DNA from: Paenalicyclobacillus mengziensis
Lineage (GTDB): Bacteria; Bacillota; Bacilli; Alicyclobacillales; Alicyclobacillaceae
NCBI RefSeq assembly: GCF_017298635.1
Contig: NZ_CP071182.1
Span: 1,178,001-1,242,000, forward strand
DNA length: 64,000 nucleotides
Reading direction: 5' to 3'
Of this stretch, positions 25,151-33,905 are shown in pieces. The notes under the pieces were generated by a model. The model had not been told where the DNA came from, searched no databases, and saw nothing but the letters and a program-made list of their open reading frames with translations. Made by a program: the position numbers and the translations under genes. Each line of letters starts with the position of its first letter. Within the stretch, counting starts at the first letter, position 1.

Positions 25151-25555
25151 TCAAGAAGCGGGACTTTGCTTGAATAAGGGGATCTTGTTGAACGTGTTGT
25201 CAGTCGGGCTGACAAAATCACCCGCCGTGCCATCGGCTAAAACAATCATCGGTAATTTGTTTGCGTGATGCGTTCCATAGGTGAATGAACCAGCTATTAC
25301 AAGGCTATACATGGGTTTTTGAGTCGCATCATCGGTGTCAGTCGTTGCGTTGATAATTTTCGGATGCGGATCTCCAACTTTAGCTCCTGCTCGGTCTACA
25401 AATTGAACCACCACGGACGGTAAACTTGATGGGCTGACTGTTTTGTTGTTGACCCAGTGATTTGTAACGTTATTTACAGGGATGGAACAGCCTGCTACTG
25501 ATAGTGCACAAATGCCAACTAATAGCACGATGCCTAAGAACCTTTTCATCGGCAA
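25151..25555 (-). CDS. Lipoprotein, about 134 residues
   Basis: TTG at 25555 or ATG at 25549; GGAGG is better spaced to the TTG. Signal MKRFLGIVLLVGICALSV with lipobox AGC. The mature part of about 110 residues ends in DGTAGDFVSPTDNTFNKIPL. It contains VVVQFVDRAGAKVGDPHPKI and no known family. It opens a short minus-strand group; the small membrane gene at 25624 lies upstream and could be co-transcribed. Confidence 0.65.
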   Translation of the reverse strand: MPMKRFLGIVLLVGICALSVAGCSIPVNNVTNHWVNNKTVSPSSLPSVVVQFVDRAGAKVGDPHPKIINATTDTDDATQKPMYSLVIAGSFTYGTHHANKLPMIVLADGTAGDFVSPTDNTFNKIPLFKQSPAS

Positions 25556-25623
25556 CTCATACCTCCCCAAGAGTCCAGCACCACAAGGAACCCACTTCTG
25601 CAGATTCATAGAAAAAAGAGATG

Positions 25624-25803
25624 TTATCGCGCTGATGGTTTGTCCAGGATCGCCAACAGTAAGGTTGCAAGTGGTCCTATAAAAAGGGAGATAAAAAACC
25701 AGTTTAACCCGCTTCGATTTTTACATTGGGCTATATTCGCATTTATTAGCATCAATGTGCCCCATCCAACCACGTATCCATGTGAAGATCCCGTAATTTG
25801 CAT
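25624..25803 (-). CDS. Small membrane protein, 59 residues
   Basis: ATG at 25803 has AAGGGGTGA six bases upstream. The 59-residue product begins MQITGSSHGYVVGWG. It has one hydrophobic segment at about 8-25 and a second at about 38-53, and between them Lys-Asn-Arg-Ser-Gly-Leu-Asn-Trp. This Arg-Ser-Gly-x-x-Trp-Phe pattern before a Gly-Pro-containing segment is common in small superfluous-looking membrane proteins of Bacillales. Function unknown. Confidence 0.65.
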   Translation of the reverse strand: MQITGSSHGYVVGWGTLMLINANIAQCKNRSGLNWFFISLFIGPLATLLLAILDKPSAR

Positions 25804-25842
25804 AAATTATCACCCCTTATTTGCCGCTATCCTCTCAAGTTG

Positions 25843-26127
25843 TTAGGCATTATGGCGTGCTGTCGCCTGTACTGACGAGGTTGCTGAAGTTCCATGCGCT
25901 GTCACAATTGAATAGATAGGACTCAGGGCTACGAGGATTCCGATGATACAAGCTACGATCCACAGCCAGGAGGTACTTCGCTTACGATACAGGCTAACTC
26001 CAATGGCAATTACCAGACTAATGAGAGCGGGAATGCGAGACACCACACCAGCAAAACTGATAAACGAAAACAACAATAGCAAAACGGTTAGAACCCACAG
26101 AAGCGTCAACAACATCGTCCGATACAT
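25843..26127 (-). CDS. Small membrane protein, 94 residues
   Basis: ATG following GAGGTGA. Three hydrophobic segments at about residues 5-27, 30-47 and 54-75, with a short basic loop (LYRKRSTS), then a Thr/Ser/Ala tail. No family recognised. Together with the 59-residue gene downstream and the lipoprotein at 25555 it may form one transcript. Confidence 0.6.
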   Translation of the reverse strand: MYRTMLLTLLWVLTVLLLLFSFISFAGVVSRIPALISLVIAIGVSLYRKRSTSWLWIVACIIGILVALSPIYSIVTAHGTSATSSVQATARHNA

Positions 26128-26254
26128 GTCGTCACCTCACTTCTGTCCCAATTCCTAAAGCCCTGTTCTTTCAACTTCCACATAAGTTGAGTGATCCCTG
26201 TTCATCCTATGCCAAGATTTACCCTATGAAGACGCGGAATTGAGATGATGAATC

Positions 26255-26719
26255 ATGCAGTGGAGAGCCTATGTTTCATTTGTCGCAGTAATCATGTCCC
26301 TGACCTGCCTTGTCCCTGTTGTTCCAGCACAACCAATCCAAAATAACCGAAGCAACACTATCGAGCCAGATACCAGGGAAGTGCTGTATCGGGACTTCTT
26401 GCTCACCATGCTGAGTCCATACATCCAACAGGCGATAACCGACTATTACGGCGAACATCGCAGTTTTGGGCTTTACCAGGCACAGTTTAAGGACATTAAA
26501 CGGCTGTGTGATAAGGGGCAGTTCTACTTCGAAGCAACAGTGGTCGTCGAAACATGGACAGGTGCACATAACCCTCCGTTTGGTTTGGAGACCATTACTC
26601 TCGCGAATTATCCCCCAATGATCGGCACGTCTGGAAAGCCGATTCACATCCTTAAATACGTTCATCAGGACTTATCTCCAACGGAACCAAACAGGTTGCC
26701 GCTTCGGAGGAACTGCTGA
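26255..26719 (+). CDS. Secreted DUF3888-like protein
   Basis: Signal peptide MQWRAYVSFVAVIMSLTCLV with cleavage near VPA-QP. The mature part (about 125 residues) shows YRDFLLTMLSPYIQQAITDY, then YYGEHR and ETWTGAHNPPFGLETITL. This is the DUF3888 pattern (helix ending in Ala-Ile-x-x-Tyr-Tyr, then Thr/His-Asn-Pro-Pro-Gly-Leu). DUF3888 proteins are small secreted proteins of sporulating Firmicutes, function unknown. Followed by another secreted protein after 24 bases. Confidence 0.75.
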   Translation: MQWRAYVSFVAVIMSLTCLVPVVPAQPIQNNRSNTIEPDTREVLYRDFLLTMLSPYIQQAITDYYGEHRSFGLYQAQFKDIKRLCDKGQFYFEATVVVETWTGAHNPPFGLETITLANYPPMIGTSGKPIHILKYVHQDLSPTEPNRLPLRRNC

Positions 26720-26743
26720 TATGAGGAAGGGGGCAGATAGCGG

Positions 26744-27259
26744 ATGAAGGCATTCGCAGGATTAGTGACATCGTTGGTGTTGGGGATAACCTTGATAAGC
26801 GGTGTTCCCGCAAAGGCTGATACTATGCCGAGCAGAAAGGCGCAGACTGTTACCACACAGATGCCCTGTAGCATTGTCCTCAATCCTATCATTAAAGATC
26901 CCAACACTCGTGGTGTTGCTCTCATTTACCGAGTACGACACAGGTACAGTGAAACATCCAGTGCATATCAGGAACGCACAAGCATCAGCATTCACGCGAA
27001 CTACTTGCCCAAACCTGAATCCCAAGGGGACTACGATGGGTACGAAGGATTTGCGCAGATTCCTGGACTGATAAGCTGGAGATTTCGACTTCTCCCGCGA
27101 CAAGAGTTTTCTGAAGAACCGATATGGGCGGGGAGATTTGATTACATCTCTACAGGACTGACTGAAGATACCAAGGTGGAGGTGAGGCTCTCCAACTCAA
27201 AAACGCAGAAATTGGGACCTGCAGTATTGCAGGGGTCTCTGAAGGACTGTAAAAGATAG
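26744..27259 (+). CDS. Secreted protein, 171 residues
   Basis: ATG with GGAAGGGGG upstream. Signal MKAFAGLVTSLVLGITLISG with cleavage near AKA-DT. The mature part is beta-rich (GVALIYRVRHRYSETSSAYQ and SGDYDGYEGFAQ-like stretches) with two Cys far apart that could form a disulfide. No family recognised. Placed directly downstream of the DUF3888 gene and probably co-transcribed. Confidence 0.7.
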   Translation: MKAFAGLVTSLVLGITLISGVPAKADTMPSRKAQTVTTQMPCSIVLNPIIKDPNTRGVALIYRVRHRYSETSSAYQERTSISIHANYLPKPESQGDYDGYEGFAQIPGLISWRFRLLPRQEFSEEPIWAGRFDYISTGLTEDTKVEVRLSNSKTQKLGPAVLQGSLKDCKR

Positions 27260-27307
27260 CCACGGGCAATGAATTCAACAATTGGTTGCTGTTGATGAAT
27301 TGGCTGA

Positions 27308-27730
27308 TTATGAATTCGATATTGGGATAGGACGATTCGTAATTGTCTCCACGCGGTTGGCATCCAAGTCAAAAATGAACGCCTTGTCGTACTCACCGTT
27401 ATCAAATATATGTGTTGATTCCTTTAGAAGAATCATTGTTTTTCCATCCCGATATCGTACTTTTTCCGCCATCTCTGTTTTGACTCGATGGGGGTAGCCT
27501 TTGCAAAGAAACTTTAATATTTCCTTTGTGTTTTTCACATAGCCATCAACGCCGTGTTTAAACAAATCAATCAGGTTAATCCCGTCGCCAATCTGAATCC
27601 GTCCGTCAAATGGCTTCCACTTTATATGGTCGTAGATATCTCTTGCCAACTGAATGTTAGAGTTCTCAACCATGTCTAATGCTTTAGCTCTACGTGCTGG
27701 GTATTCATTCTCATACGTTTCCATGTGCAA
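27308..27730 (-). CDS. Hypothetical protein, 140 residues
   Basis: TTG at 27730 (or the ATG two codons on) follows AAAGGTG. A soluble protein with alternating charged helices and two strands (KTEMAEKVRYRDGKTMILLK, then YDKAFIFDLDANRVETITNR). No family recognised. It marks the right border of the envelope gene region; the next 800 bases to its right have no gene. Confidence 0.6.
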   Translation of the reverse strand: MHMETYENEYPARRAKALDMVENSNIQLARDIYDHIKWKPFDGRIQIGDGINLIDLFKHGVDGYVKNTKEILKFLCKGYPHRVKTEMAEKVRYRDGKTMILLKESTHIFDNGEYDKAFIFDLDANRVETITNRPIPISNS

Positions 27731-28538
27731 CCTATCACCTTTCCTTCAAGCCGAAATCCAATGAAAATCGATAGTTCTTTAGCCAAATTATTTATCCTCC
27801 TTTGGGGTTTGATCCCAATCTATCACGGTTTCAATACTTGGTCAGCCGATTTTCTGTCGGAGGGTGTTCGAGGTCGGGAAGGCGTGGAACGTCTCGGGTT
27901 ACGGGGAAACAGAAAGGCTTCAGGAAATGTAAACATAAATGTTTCAGGTTAGGGATACATAAAGCACGCCATTTCCATAAACCCTTGCGGTTCCGATTGT
28001 TGAACATGGTATGTATCCCCCCTTCCAAATCGTCCGCCCGAACCCCTTTCTTACATACCATCCAAGTGCTATCCTTCAATTGTAAGGCTCCCCGCGCGTC
28101 ACGGAGAGTTTAAACCGAGAATATGGCGCACTGGTTTGTAAAAAGTCGTGTGATCTACCACGGTTAAAAGTAGGAACCCAAGTTGGATATGTTGGGAGCA
28201 GTAGAAGAGGAGACACCCTGCCGTTGTGACGTGGGACTGAAAAAAGATTTGTCCGTGGGTGGCGAGATGCCGCTTTTTTTCATATACAGGGCTAAAGTCG
28301 TGTTCGGCGAAGGGAATCCAACATTCCGAAGCCTACCTACGGGTGACACAAAATATAGAATGGGAAAAGGTTACATACAAGCTGATTTCAGTTACGAGCC
28401 GCGAATTAAAGGTCGTTGAGAGAGGACTACCTACACTGCTACTGTCGATTTGTATAAGACAGTGAATCATACGTGTTGGGTCATTGATGGTGTGCAGTTG
28501 AGTCACTGATGATTCGAGTGTGAACGCGAGGCGATGTT
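27731..28538. other. Long gap with palindrome and orphan terminator
   Basis: No gene with a ribosome binding site. ATGGTATGTA (28006-28015) and TACATACCAT (28052-28061) form a perfect ten-base inverted repeat with a 36-base spacer. A GC hairpin with T7 tail (28259-28280) suggests a transcript ending here although no gene precedes it on the plus strand. The only sizeable open frame (28183-28419) has a poor start. Confidence 0.5.
28259..28280 (+). terminator. Rho-independent-type terminator without upstream gene
   Basis: Stem GTGGC/GCCGC with a five-base loop followed by seven T. It would end a plus-strand transcript, possibly a small RNA. Confidence 0.5.
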
Positions 28539-29204
28539 ATGGATGAAGATTCCCAGTTCGATGGGACAAGGATTTCGAGTCTTTCCCCCCGTGACAATTT
28601 TATTCGGGAACTCGAACAGCGGTTGCTCGACGGATGTAGTGTTACGTTTACCATCTCTCATGATGAGCAACCCGACACGGCTCAAAGAGTGTTACGGCGG
28701 CTTCGTGAGCATGGGTGGTATACAGCATACGTTGACCTACAAACTGTATCATCGGTCGAACGACTGGTATTGACGGTTGTTCAAGCATATATCCAATTGC
28801 GTACTGGGGACATGGAACTTCCTGCAAGTAGCTTGGATGCGTTCCTGGGTGATCTATCGAGGGTAGAAGTGCATGACAAAATTGAGGACATTCTGGATTT
28901 GGATCATCTGACCCGAATCAAAGAGAGTGCATTTGAACTTCTTGATGAAGTGATTGACCTTGGACAACGGATCGGGGAGACAGATCATAGGCGATTAGTC
29001 GTCTGGTTCGATGAATGGCAGGAGATTGCTCGCATGAAGGACGGAGACCTCCTTTTGAAACGGCTCCGTGGCATGTTTCAACTTCAAACGCATGTCACAT
29101 ACGCCTTTACGGGGAGCAGAGACCCTGATTTGCTAAAGACTCTGTTTGCCGACCGTCATCAACCGCTATATAGATTTGCCGTTCGAGTTGATCTGAACGA
29201 GTAG
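28539..29204 (+). CDS. Truncated ATPase with lost P-loop
   Basis: A 221-residue protein whose layout follows the prokaryotic AAA/STAND-type ATPases with an Arg-x-x-Phe-Ile start (RDNFIRELEQRLLDG). Where these have the GKT/S P-loop, it reads TFTISHDEQPDTAQ, so the Walker A motif is gone. Later parts are preserved: AYVDLQTVSSVERLVLTVVQ, Walker B-like VVWFDEWQEI and sensor-like YAFTGSRDPDLL, ending LYRFAVRVDLNE. The usual C-terminal helical domain is missing (family members are commonly 350 residues or more). ATG follows a GAGGCG site. It is either a decaying gene or a non-hydrolysing relative that binds partners. Confidence 0.6.
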   Translation: MDEDSQFDGTRISSLSPRDNFIRELEQRLLDGCSVTFTISHDEQPDTAQRVLRRLREHGWYTAYVDLQTVSSVERLVLTVVQAYIQLRTGDMELPASSLDAFLGDLSRVEVHDKIEDILDLDHLTRIKESAFELLDEVIDLGQRIGETDHRRLVVWFDEWQEIARMKDGDLLLKRLRGMFQLQTHVTYAFTGSRDPDLLKTLFADRHQPLYRFAVRVDLNE

Positions 29205-29585
29205 GGCTGTTGTCTATTGGGCTTGTATAGGCACAGGCTGACGGCATGAAATGAAACTGCTTCTGTAGATGTAAACATTTAAGGTTACACTTTTGTAACC
29301 ATTTCCGTGTGTTGATTAGGAAATGAATCCGTTGATTTAACTCGTTAAAGCTATTGCTTTGTTTACTGTTCCCTCACCGTCTGCCTCTCCAAGTCTTGGA
29401 CGAATTCTCAAATCCCATGTCGCTGTGGGAAATCGACAAAGACTATTTCGGAAAACACAAACCGTATCGCAAAAATCGTCGTATTGACGAGTTAAATCAG
29501 AGAAGTTTGTCCACGAATTGCACTCTACAAAACGGGATGACTTCAGGAACAGGAGAACACAAAAGTCTCCAAGGATGGAGGCAAA
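29205..29585. other. Gap with palindrome and repeat copy A
   Basis: GGTTACA-CTTT-TGTAACC (29283-29300) is a perfect palindrome. At about 29364-29470 a stretch is roughly 70-75% similar to 31610-31720. No ribosome binding site or gene is seen; the open frames overlap the repeat. Confidence 0.45.
29364..29470 (+). repeat. Imperfect direct repeat, copy A
   Basis: Shares with copy B (31610-31720) the sequence order CCCTCAC, TGCCT, then a core containing GGGAAATCGACAAA and TTTCGGAAAACA. The pair brackets the XRE/ImmA, YRIGAVK and DUF3892 genes, which may therefore have arrived as one block. The alignment was made by eye. Confidence 0.4.
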
Positions 29586-30128
29586 TCAAGAGAAGTTATC
29601 CAAGATGCCCAGTTTACTTAACCTAATCATCAATGCTTGAGAGCTTACCTGAAACTCGCGAGCAAGTGAGGAAATTTGGTCTGTTCCACTATCGATATCA
29701 ATGCCTTCTCGAATGACATCATCAAACTTGGAACTGAGGAGATTCGCAGGCATTAGAATAGCCGCCGCGAAAGCGTTAGCTTCAATTTCTCGAAAATCTG
29801 TGGCTTGGGAAGACACTTCATTGCGAAAATGTAGTCGGAAGTTCTTATCGATATGTACTGGGTCTGGTTCATGCAGTATTAAATGTCCGATTTCATGAGC
29901 GATTGTAAACCTCTGTCTGGTCAAAGGATGAGATGAGTTTACACCGATAATCGTATCCTCTTTATCCTTATACAAAACACCAGATAACTCTCCATCGAAT
30001 GGTTCATAGGAAACATGTACATTTAAGTTTTTGGCTATCATCTCAATCGGAATGGGAGTTTCGGAAATACCCATATCTGCAAGTATCTGTTTTGTTTTAT
30101 TTTCAATCTGGGACCAGTAGTTTGTCAT
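29586..30128 (-). CDS. ImmA/IrrE-family metallopeptidase
   Basis: A 180-residue protein with zinc-peptidase motif AHEIGHLILHE at about residue 76 (HExxH) and a downstream EIEANAFAAAILMP, the usual third zinc ligand region of ImmA/IrrE proteins. These cleave or inactivate an XRE repressor to switch genes on. It overlaps the XRE gene upstream (ATGA), the usual pair in phages, integrative elements and toxin-type modules. C-terminal helices (ISSLAREFQVSSQALMIRLS) fit the family. Location inside a small block between repeats suggests horizontal acquisition. Confidence 0.85.
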   Translation of the reverse strand: MTNYWSQIENKTKQILADMGISETPIPIEMIAKNLNVHVSYEPFDGELSGVLYKDKEDTIIGVNSSHPLTRQRFTIAHEIGHLILHEPDPVHIDKNFRLHFRNEVSSQATDFREIEANAFAAAILMPANLLSSKFDDVIREGIDIDSGTDQISSLAREFQVSSQALMIRLSKLGILDNFS

Positions 30129-30466
30129 TTTTCTCCCTCGTTAATCTTGCCTTTAATGATAATGCGCTTGACCCACTCGATTTGGTCTTCACTGTATTTT
30201 CGTTTGTCTATTAAAGATTCTACTCCATAGTCACCATTTAAGCTAAGTTCACCAATTTTAGGGAGGATTTCATGTGGTGTGGATTCTAAAACTTCTGCAA
30301 ATCGATAAAGAGTATCAATTTGGATTTTTTGTTTTCCCAACTCAATGTTTGCAACGGATGCCCTTGTCAAATTTACACGAACACTCAAATCGCCTTGTGT
30401 AAATTGTTTCTGTTCGCGAAGTTCACGAAGACGTTGACCAATTATTTTATATAGTCCTGTTTCCAT
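30125..30466 (-). CDS. XRE-family helix-turn-helix regulator
   Basis: A 113-residue protein with HTH at about residues 7-62: IIGQRLRELREQKQFTQGDL, then NLTRASVANIELGKQKIQID. The N-terminus is typical of Cro/CI-type regulators. It overlaps the ImmA-type gene downstream by four bases, so it is probably the repressor that the peptidase disables. The 196 bases upstream contain no other gene on this strand and hold the likely operator. Confidence 0.85.
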   Translation of the reverse strand: METGLYKIIGQRLRELREQKQFTQGDLSVRVNLTRASVANIELGKQKIQIDTLYRFAEVLESTPHEILPKIGELSLNGDYGVESLIDKRKYSEDQIEWVKRIIIKGKINEGEK

Positions 30467-30662
30467 AGAGGATCACCCCTCCCTTTAGTATAGCTTGATC
30501 ATTTTTCCATGAACGTTAAAACACTACCACAAAATGAGTATACAACAAATTGTTGTAGATATGTTTGTTAAAATCACATAAATAAATAGAATCATATTAC
30601 ACTTGACAGGAGTGCTGGCATTGGGCTATGTTTATTCCATCAAAAGGAAAGGAGGACGAGCA

Positions 30663-30830
30663 ATGGCGAAGAACACCGAGCAAGGATACCGTATTGGGGC
30701 TGTGAAAGGACGGAGCCAAACGCGAACACCAAGCGGAAATTGGGTTGAACGGGAGACTGCGACTGGGCGTTTTGTTAATCAAAAAACCAGTAGTAAAAGT
30801 CCGTTCAAAGGAGTTCGAAAAGAAAAATGA
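30663..30830 (+). CDS. Small basic conserved protein, 55 residues
   Basis: ATG at 30663 follows AAAGGAGG by nine bases. The 55-residue protein (GYRIGAVKGRSQTRTPSGNW, then TATGRFVNQKTSSKSPFKGV, ending RKEK) is basic and matches a pattern I know from scattered small bacterial proteins that often read GYR-x-GAV-x-x-RSQ ... GRFxxQK. They lack an assigned function. It is divergent from the XRE gene. A strong hairpin (30856-30895) follows. Confidence 0.65.
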   Translation: MAKNTEQGYRIGAVKGRSQTRTPSGNWVERETATGRFVNQKTSSKSPFKGVRKEK

Positions 30831-30855
30831 TGAAGATTTGCATTGTAAAGAAAAA

Positions 30856-30895
30856 AGTTCACCCATGAAACTGATGCCGCAGTTTCTGGTGAACT
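30856..30895. terminator. Two-tier hairpin terminator
   Basis: AGTTCACC (30856-30863) with GGTGAACT (30888-30895) and inner GAAACTG (30867-30873) with CAGTTTC (30880-30886). On the minus strand it is followed by a T-tract, so it is canonical for transcripts from the right, yet no minus-strand gene lies there before 32491. Confidence 0.6.
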
Positions 30896-31013
30896 CTCCC
30901 TGTTTGCTAAACTGAACCAACCATTTAATTTGAAACGGTGAGCGCATTGAGTCACATTATATAGAAGTATGTATCATTTGTGAATCACTTGCGCCTCAAG
31001 AGGAGGCTAACAA

Positions 31014-31298
31014 TTGCCATACGCGCATCAAATTTTGTGCATAACCAAGACGGACCGTAAGAATCTACATGAACGGATTACACACATAGGCGGCAAGAAC
31101 AGCGATGGTGAACGATGGAAGATTTCGCAGGAACGAGCCATTGAAGGCATTGAATCTGGTAAGTGGTCGTTCTATGTACACCGAGCAGGTCGCACGGTCG
31201 ATGTTGTTGTTGCAAAAAGCCAATACGGGCATAAATATCTCAAAACGGTTGCTGATGGAATTCAGCCAGACAATCTACTTAGCCTACCAGAATGCTGA
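31014..31298 (+). CDS. DUF3892 protein, 94 residues
   Basis: TTG start six bases after GAGGAGG. The sequence follows DUF3892: [20 protein letters not shown], then [20 protein letters not shown], and [20 protein letters not shown] at the end. DUF3892 is a small cytoplasmic domain found in many bacteria, often near mobile or defence genes; function unknown. A 14-base perfect hairpin (31308-31340) follows directly. Confidence 0.8.
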   Translation: MPYAHQILCITKTDRKNLHERITHIGGKNSDGERWKISQERAIEGIESGKWSFYVHRAGRTVDVVVAKSQYGHKYLKTVADGIQPDNLLSLPEC

Positions 31299-31307
31299 GT
31301 TTGAAGG

Positions 31308-31340
31308 TATCGGTAAGTGTGGATGACACACTTACCGATA
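31308..31340. terminator. Perfect 14-base-pair hairpin
   Basis: TATCGGTAAGTGTG (31308-31321) and CACACTTACCGATA (31327-31340) with a five-base loop, ten bases after the DUF3892 stop. No T-tract; the stem could be a terminator, a transcript-end protector or a recombination or protein-binding site. Confidence 0.55.
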
Positions 31341-32490
31341 CACTCCCGTTATCAAGCTCAAAAAAAAGTACCGTTTAATGGACGAAGATACCAAAATTGT
31401 GGTTGAAGGGAATTAGTGTTGAACCCGTCATCAGTTGAGGTTTAGAAGAGGACATAGAACACAAATCTTAAGGTTTAAATTTATCAATTACTCGTATACG
31501 CCATAACTTCGCCATATATAAGCCAGTTGACAGCAAAAGCGAATGCACCTTCACCTGAATCGCTCTGCGCCAGGTACCTGTAACTTGTATCCCTTCGAAC
31601 CTATCTTCTCTCCCAACTGTTTTTCCCTCACTACCTGCCTTTCGATAAGAACGCACACAAAGCCTGAAATCCCTTGCCGCAGTAGGGGAAATCGACAAAA
31701 ACAACTTTCGGAAAACATAAACCTATATATGCATGAAAAACATGTGGAAATAAATTCCTGATGATTGGTTGATGAACCCTTTAAGCAGGTTGATCCTAAC
31801 TATCGATAGGGCGAAGTGTATGGGTTCTTATCTCCACTTGCAGAGGACTCCCCTTTCATTGGTCTTGTTGTCTGCGATAAGGGGAAAACCGTGTCTCATC
31901 AACGCAATATGGAACAGGGGAGTCTTACGTAACGAACCAGAGCCAGCCAACTTGTTGGTGGGGGTGTAGGTTTAATTCGCAGAAGACTGTAGTCCAATTG
32001 CCAATTTGTCTCGATAAGAGATAAAACCATATTTCAACTATCGCCTTCGCGAAGGGGGGACGGCATTGGTCAACGGAATCGTGCCATCTACACATACGAG
32101 GGTTGGGAGATTGTAACATCCGCCATCCCATGTGGTCTTGGGCATGGTCTGACTTTCAGCAAAAGTAGATGGTTATGGTTAAGTTTATGTTTACATTTTT
32201 ACTTAAGATTCCATTTCCGTTTATGGATACCCTTATGCTTTGCGTTACAACACTGTGCATTGATGTTTGGATACAACCAAGGAACGGTGGTAGAATCCGC
32301 TTGTATCCACTGCCGCATTTCCGATCTGTCAATGCGTGTCTCAGAGGGTCCCTACATCATGTGGTTAGGACGTTCCTTGAGGGAACGCCCTTTTAAAGAT
32401 GTGTGTATTGTTCGTTTTCTGTCCGTAGGGTTGACTCTATCTTGCAGATGCTTATGGATAATTAAACGTGTTTCTCTGCCAAGACCTCTC
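31341..32490. other. Long gap of about 1.15 kb
   Basis: No gene with a ribosome binding site is visible. It contains repeat copy B (31610-31720), a GC hairpin with T4 tail (CGTTCC-TTGAG-GGAACG at about 32374-32390) and several short A/T-rich runs. Open frames here look like decayed or non-coding DNA. Confidence 0.5.
31610..31720 (+). repeat. Imperfect direct repeat, copy B
   Basis: Second copy of the sequence at 29364-29470, same orientation. The best match is GGGGAAATCGACAAAA with TTTCGGAAAACATAAACC. Confidence 0.4.
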
Positions 32491-33132
32491 TTACTCAGTA
32501 TCTTCCACATGATGCACTGATAAAATTACATCGTCATCATCATCGTCAAACTCATCTTTCCATGAAGCAGGAACTGGGATGATGTCCTTCAAAGCATTCC
32601 TATCATTTATTTTACATTTTCTTTGAAATATCGCCTTTGCGTGCAATTCCTTGACAAGCTTGTCGAATGCCGCCAACCTCAGATCCAAAAAGTCATGAGT
32701 ATGTAGACGTGGATTGGTAAATTTCATCGCCAACCATTTGTACAATGGCTCTGAATATACAGGTACAGAACCTTCATAGAGATAATCTTCATCCGTCACA
32801 AATTTATCGTAAAAATAGATAGGGCATATGAGTTTTTCTATGGATCGACTTCCGTACAGATGATCCCACTCAAAATATGCCTCAAATAACACCTTCTCAC
32901 CAAATAGACGGAAGTAGTTGACACGTAGTTTAATGCCTAACACTGCGAGATCAAAAGGTTCCTCAAATTCATATTTATCCCATTGCCATTTGTCAATTGC
33001 ATCTTGATTGTGTACTGTCCTGCGGGTAAAAGAATGAACATTGCCGTTAATAGTAACATCTACGGTTGAAGGAATCGTCTTCTTTCCTTTATAGTGATTC
33101 ACAAAATGCTCCATCGATTCAAATGTTATCAC
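32491..33132 (-). CDS. Hypothetical protein, 213 residues, acidic tail
   Basis: GTG at 33132 is ten bases after AAAGGAG and gives MITFESMEHFVNHYKGKKTI; the frame is open further upstream without a better site. The protein is rich in aromatic and charged residues, with two strand-rich parts and a C-terminus of seven Asp residues (DEFDDDDDDV). No signal or membrane segment. No family recognised. It is divergent from the XRE regulator that starts the defence block. Confidence 0.6.
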   Translation of the reverse strand: MITFESMEHFVNHYKGKKTIPSTVDVTINGNVHSFTRRTVHNQDAIDKWQWDKYEFEEPFDLAVLGIKLRVNYFRLFGEKVLFEAYFEWDHLYGSRSIEKLICPIYFYDKFVTDEDYLYEGSVPVYSEPLYKWLAMKFTNPRLHTHDFLDLRLAAFDKLVKELHAKAIFQRKCKINDRNALKDIIPVPASWKDEFDDDDDDVILSVHHVEDTE

Positions 33133-33458
33133 CGTTAGGCATCTCCTTTGGCAAAGGTGTGTATAGGCGAGGATGGAGAATGCTGACCACAAACTACCAG
33201 AGTTTCTTTGTCTTCGCTCTTCTCTCCTAACGCTACCAATCTATTCCTCAAGATTATAATACTGCATCATATTTGCATATGTAGGTTTTCATTGCATTAA
33301 ATTACCAAACGGTTTACCACATTACCCCTTCACCCCAGTTTTCTCTATTAACCTTTTTATACCTCCGCGCGATGAATATATCCTTGGATTTTGCTTATAA
33401 GAAATAGATTCAAATAACCAGGATTCCCATTGGGAAACATTACAGGAGGCGAACAGAT
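33133..33458. other. Divergent intergenic region
   Basis: About 330 bases between a minus-strand gene and the XRE regulator. A/T-rich with no clear consensus promoter; it must hold the start signals for both. Confidence 0.35.
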
Positions 33459-33905
33459 TTGAGCGACGATCACGGTAAGCGTGAAATCCCTGATTCGGTA
33501 GGGGCGCGAATTCGGTATTTGCGAAAGCAACTCAATTTAACATTGAAGGATCTGGAACGTTTGACAGGAGTCTCGCCGAGTTACATCAATCGAATTGAGA
33601 AAGGGGAACGGAAAGCTCCGTCTGTACCGATTATTTACAAATTGGCACCCGTACTCCAGGTATCTCCTCAAGAGCTTATGGAAATGACCGAAGAGGAAGA
33701 AAGAGAGAAGGATGTGATCGAGCTTGTCCTCACGCACTATTACACGCTTTGTAATCGTACCCAAGCGACACAGCCCATGAAGGACAGTCTCGCCGAACTA
33801 TTGCAGACCATCATAAGTAGTGACCTCGACGGGGAAAGCAAGGTGCGGGACAGCATCGTGATCATCGAAAAGGTACGGGAGTTTCTTAGATTGATTCGGC
33901 AATGA
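33459..33905 (+). CDS. XRE-family regulator of the defence block
   Basis: TTG start after AGGAGGCG. The HTH at about residues 14-70 has VGARIRYLRKQLNLTLKDLE and GVSPSYINRIEKGERKAPSV, a standard Cro/CI pattern. The C-terminal 70 residues are helical and acidic, possibly a dimerisation part. It overlaps the next gene (ATGA). Its place at the head of the restriction block suggests it controls that block, as with C-type regulators of restriction systems; this is inference. Confidence 0.85.
   Translation: MSDDHGKREIPDSVGARIRYLRKQLNLTLKDLERLTGVSPSYINRIEKGERKAPSVPIIYKLAPVLQVSPQELMEMTEEEEREKDVIELVLTHYYTLCNRTQATQPMKDSLAELLQTIISSDLDGESKVRDSIVIIEKVREFLRLIRQ

Noticed and set aside
28183..28419. 78-residue plus-strand frame
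   Set aside because: Poor start, and a T-tailed hairpin lies within it, which argues against coding.
29354..29626. 90-residue frame
   Set aside because: Overlaps the repeat copy and the ImmA-type gene; no ribosome binding site.
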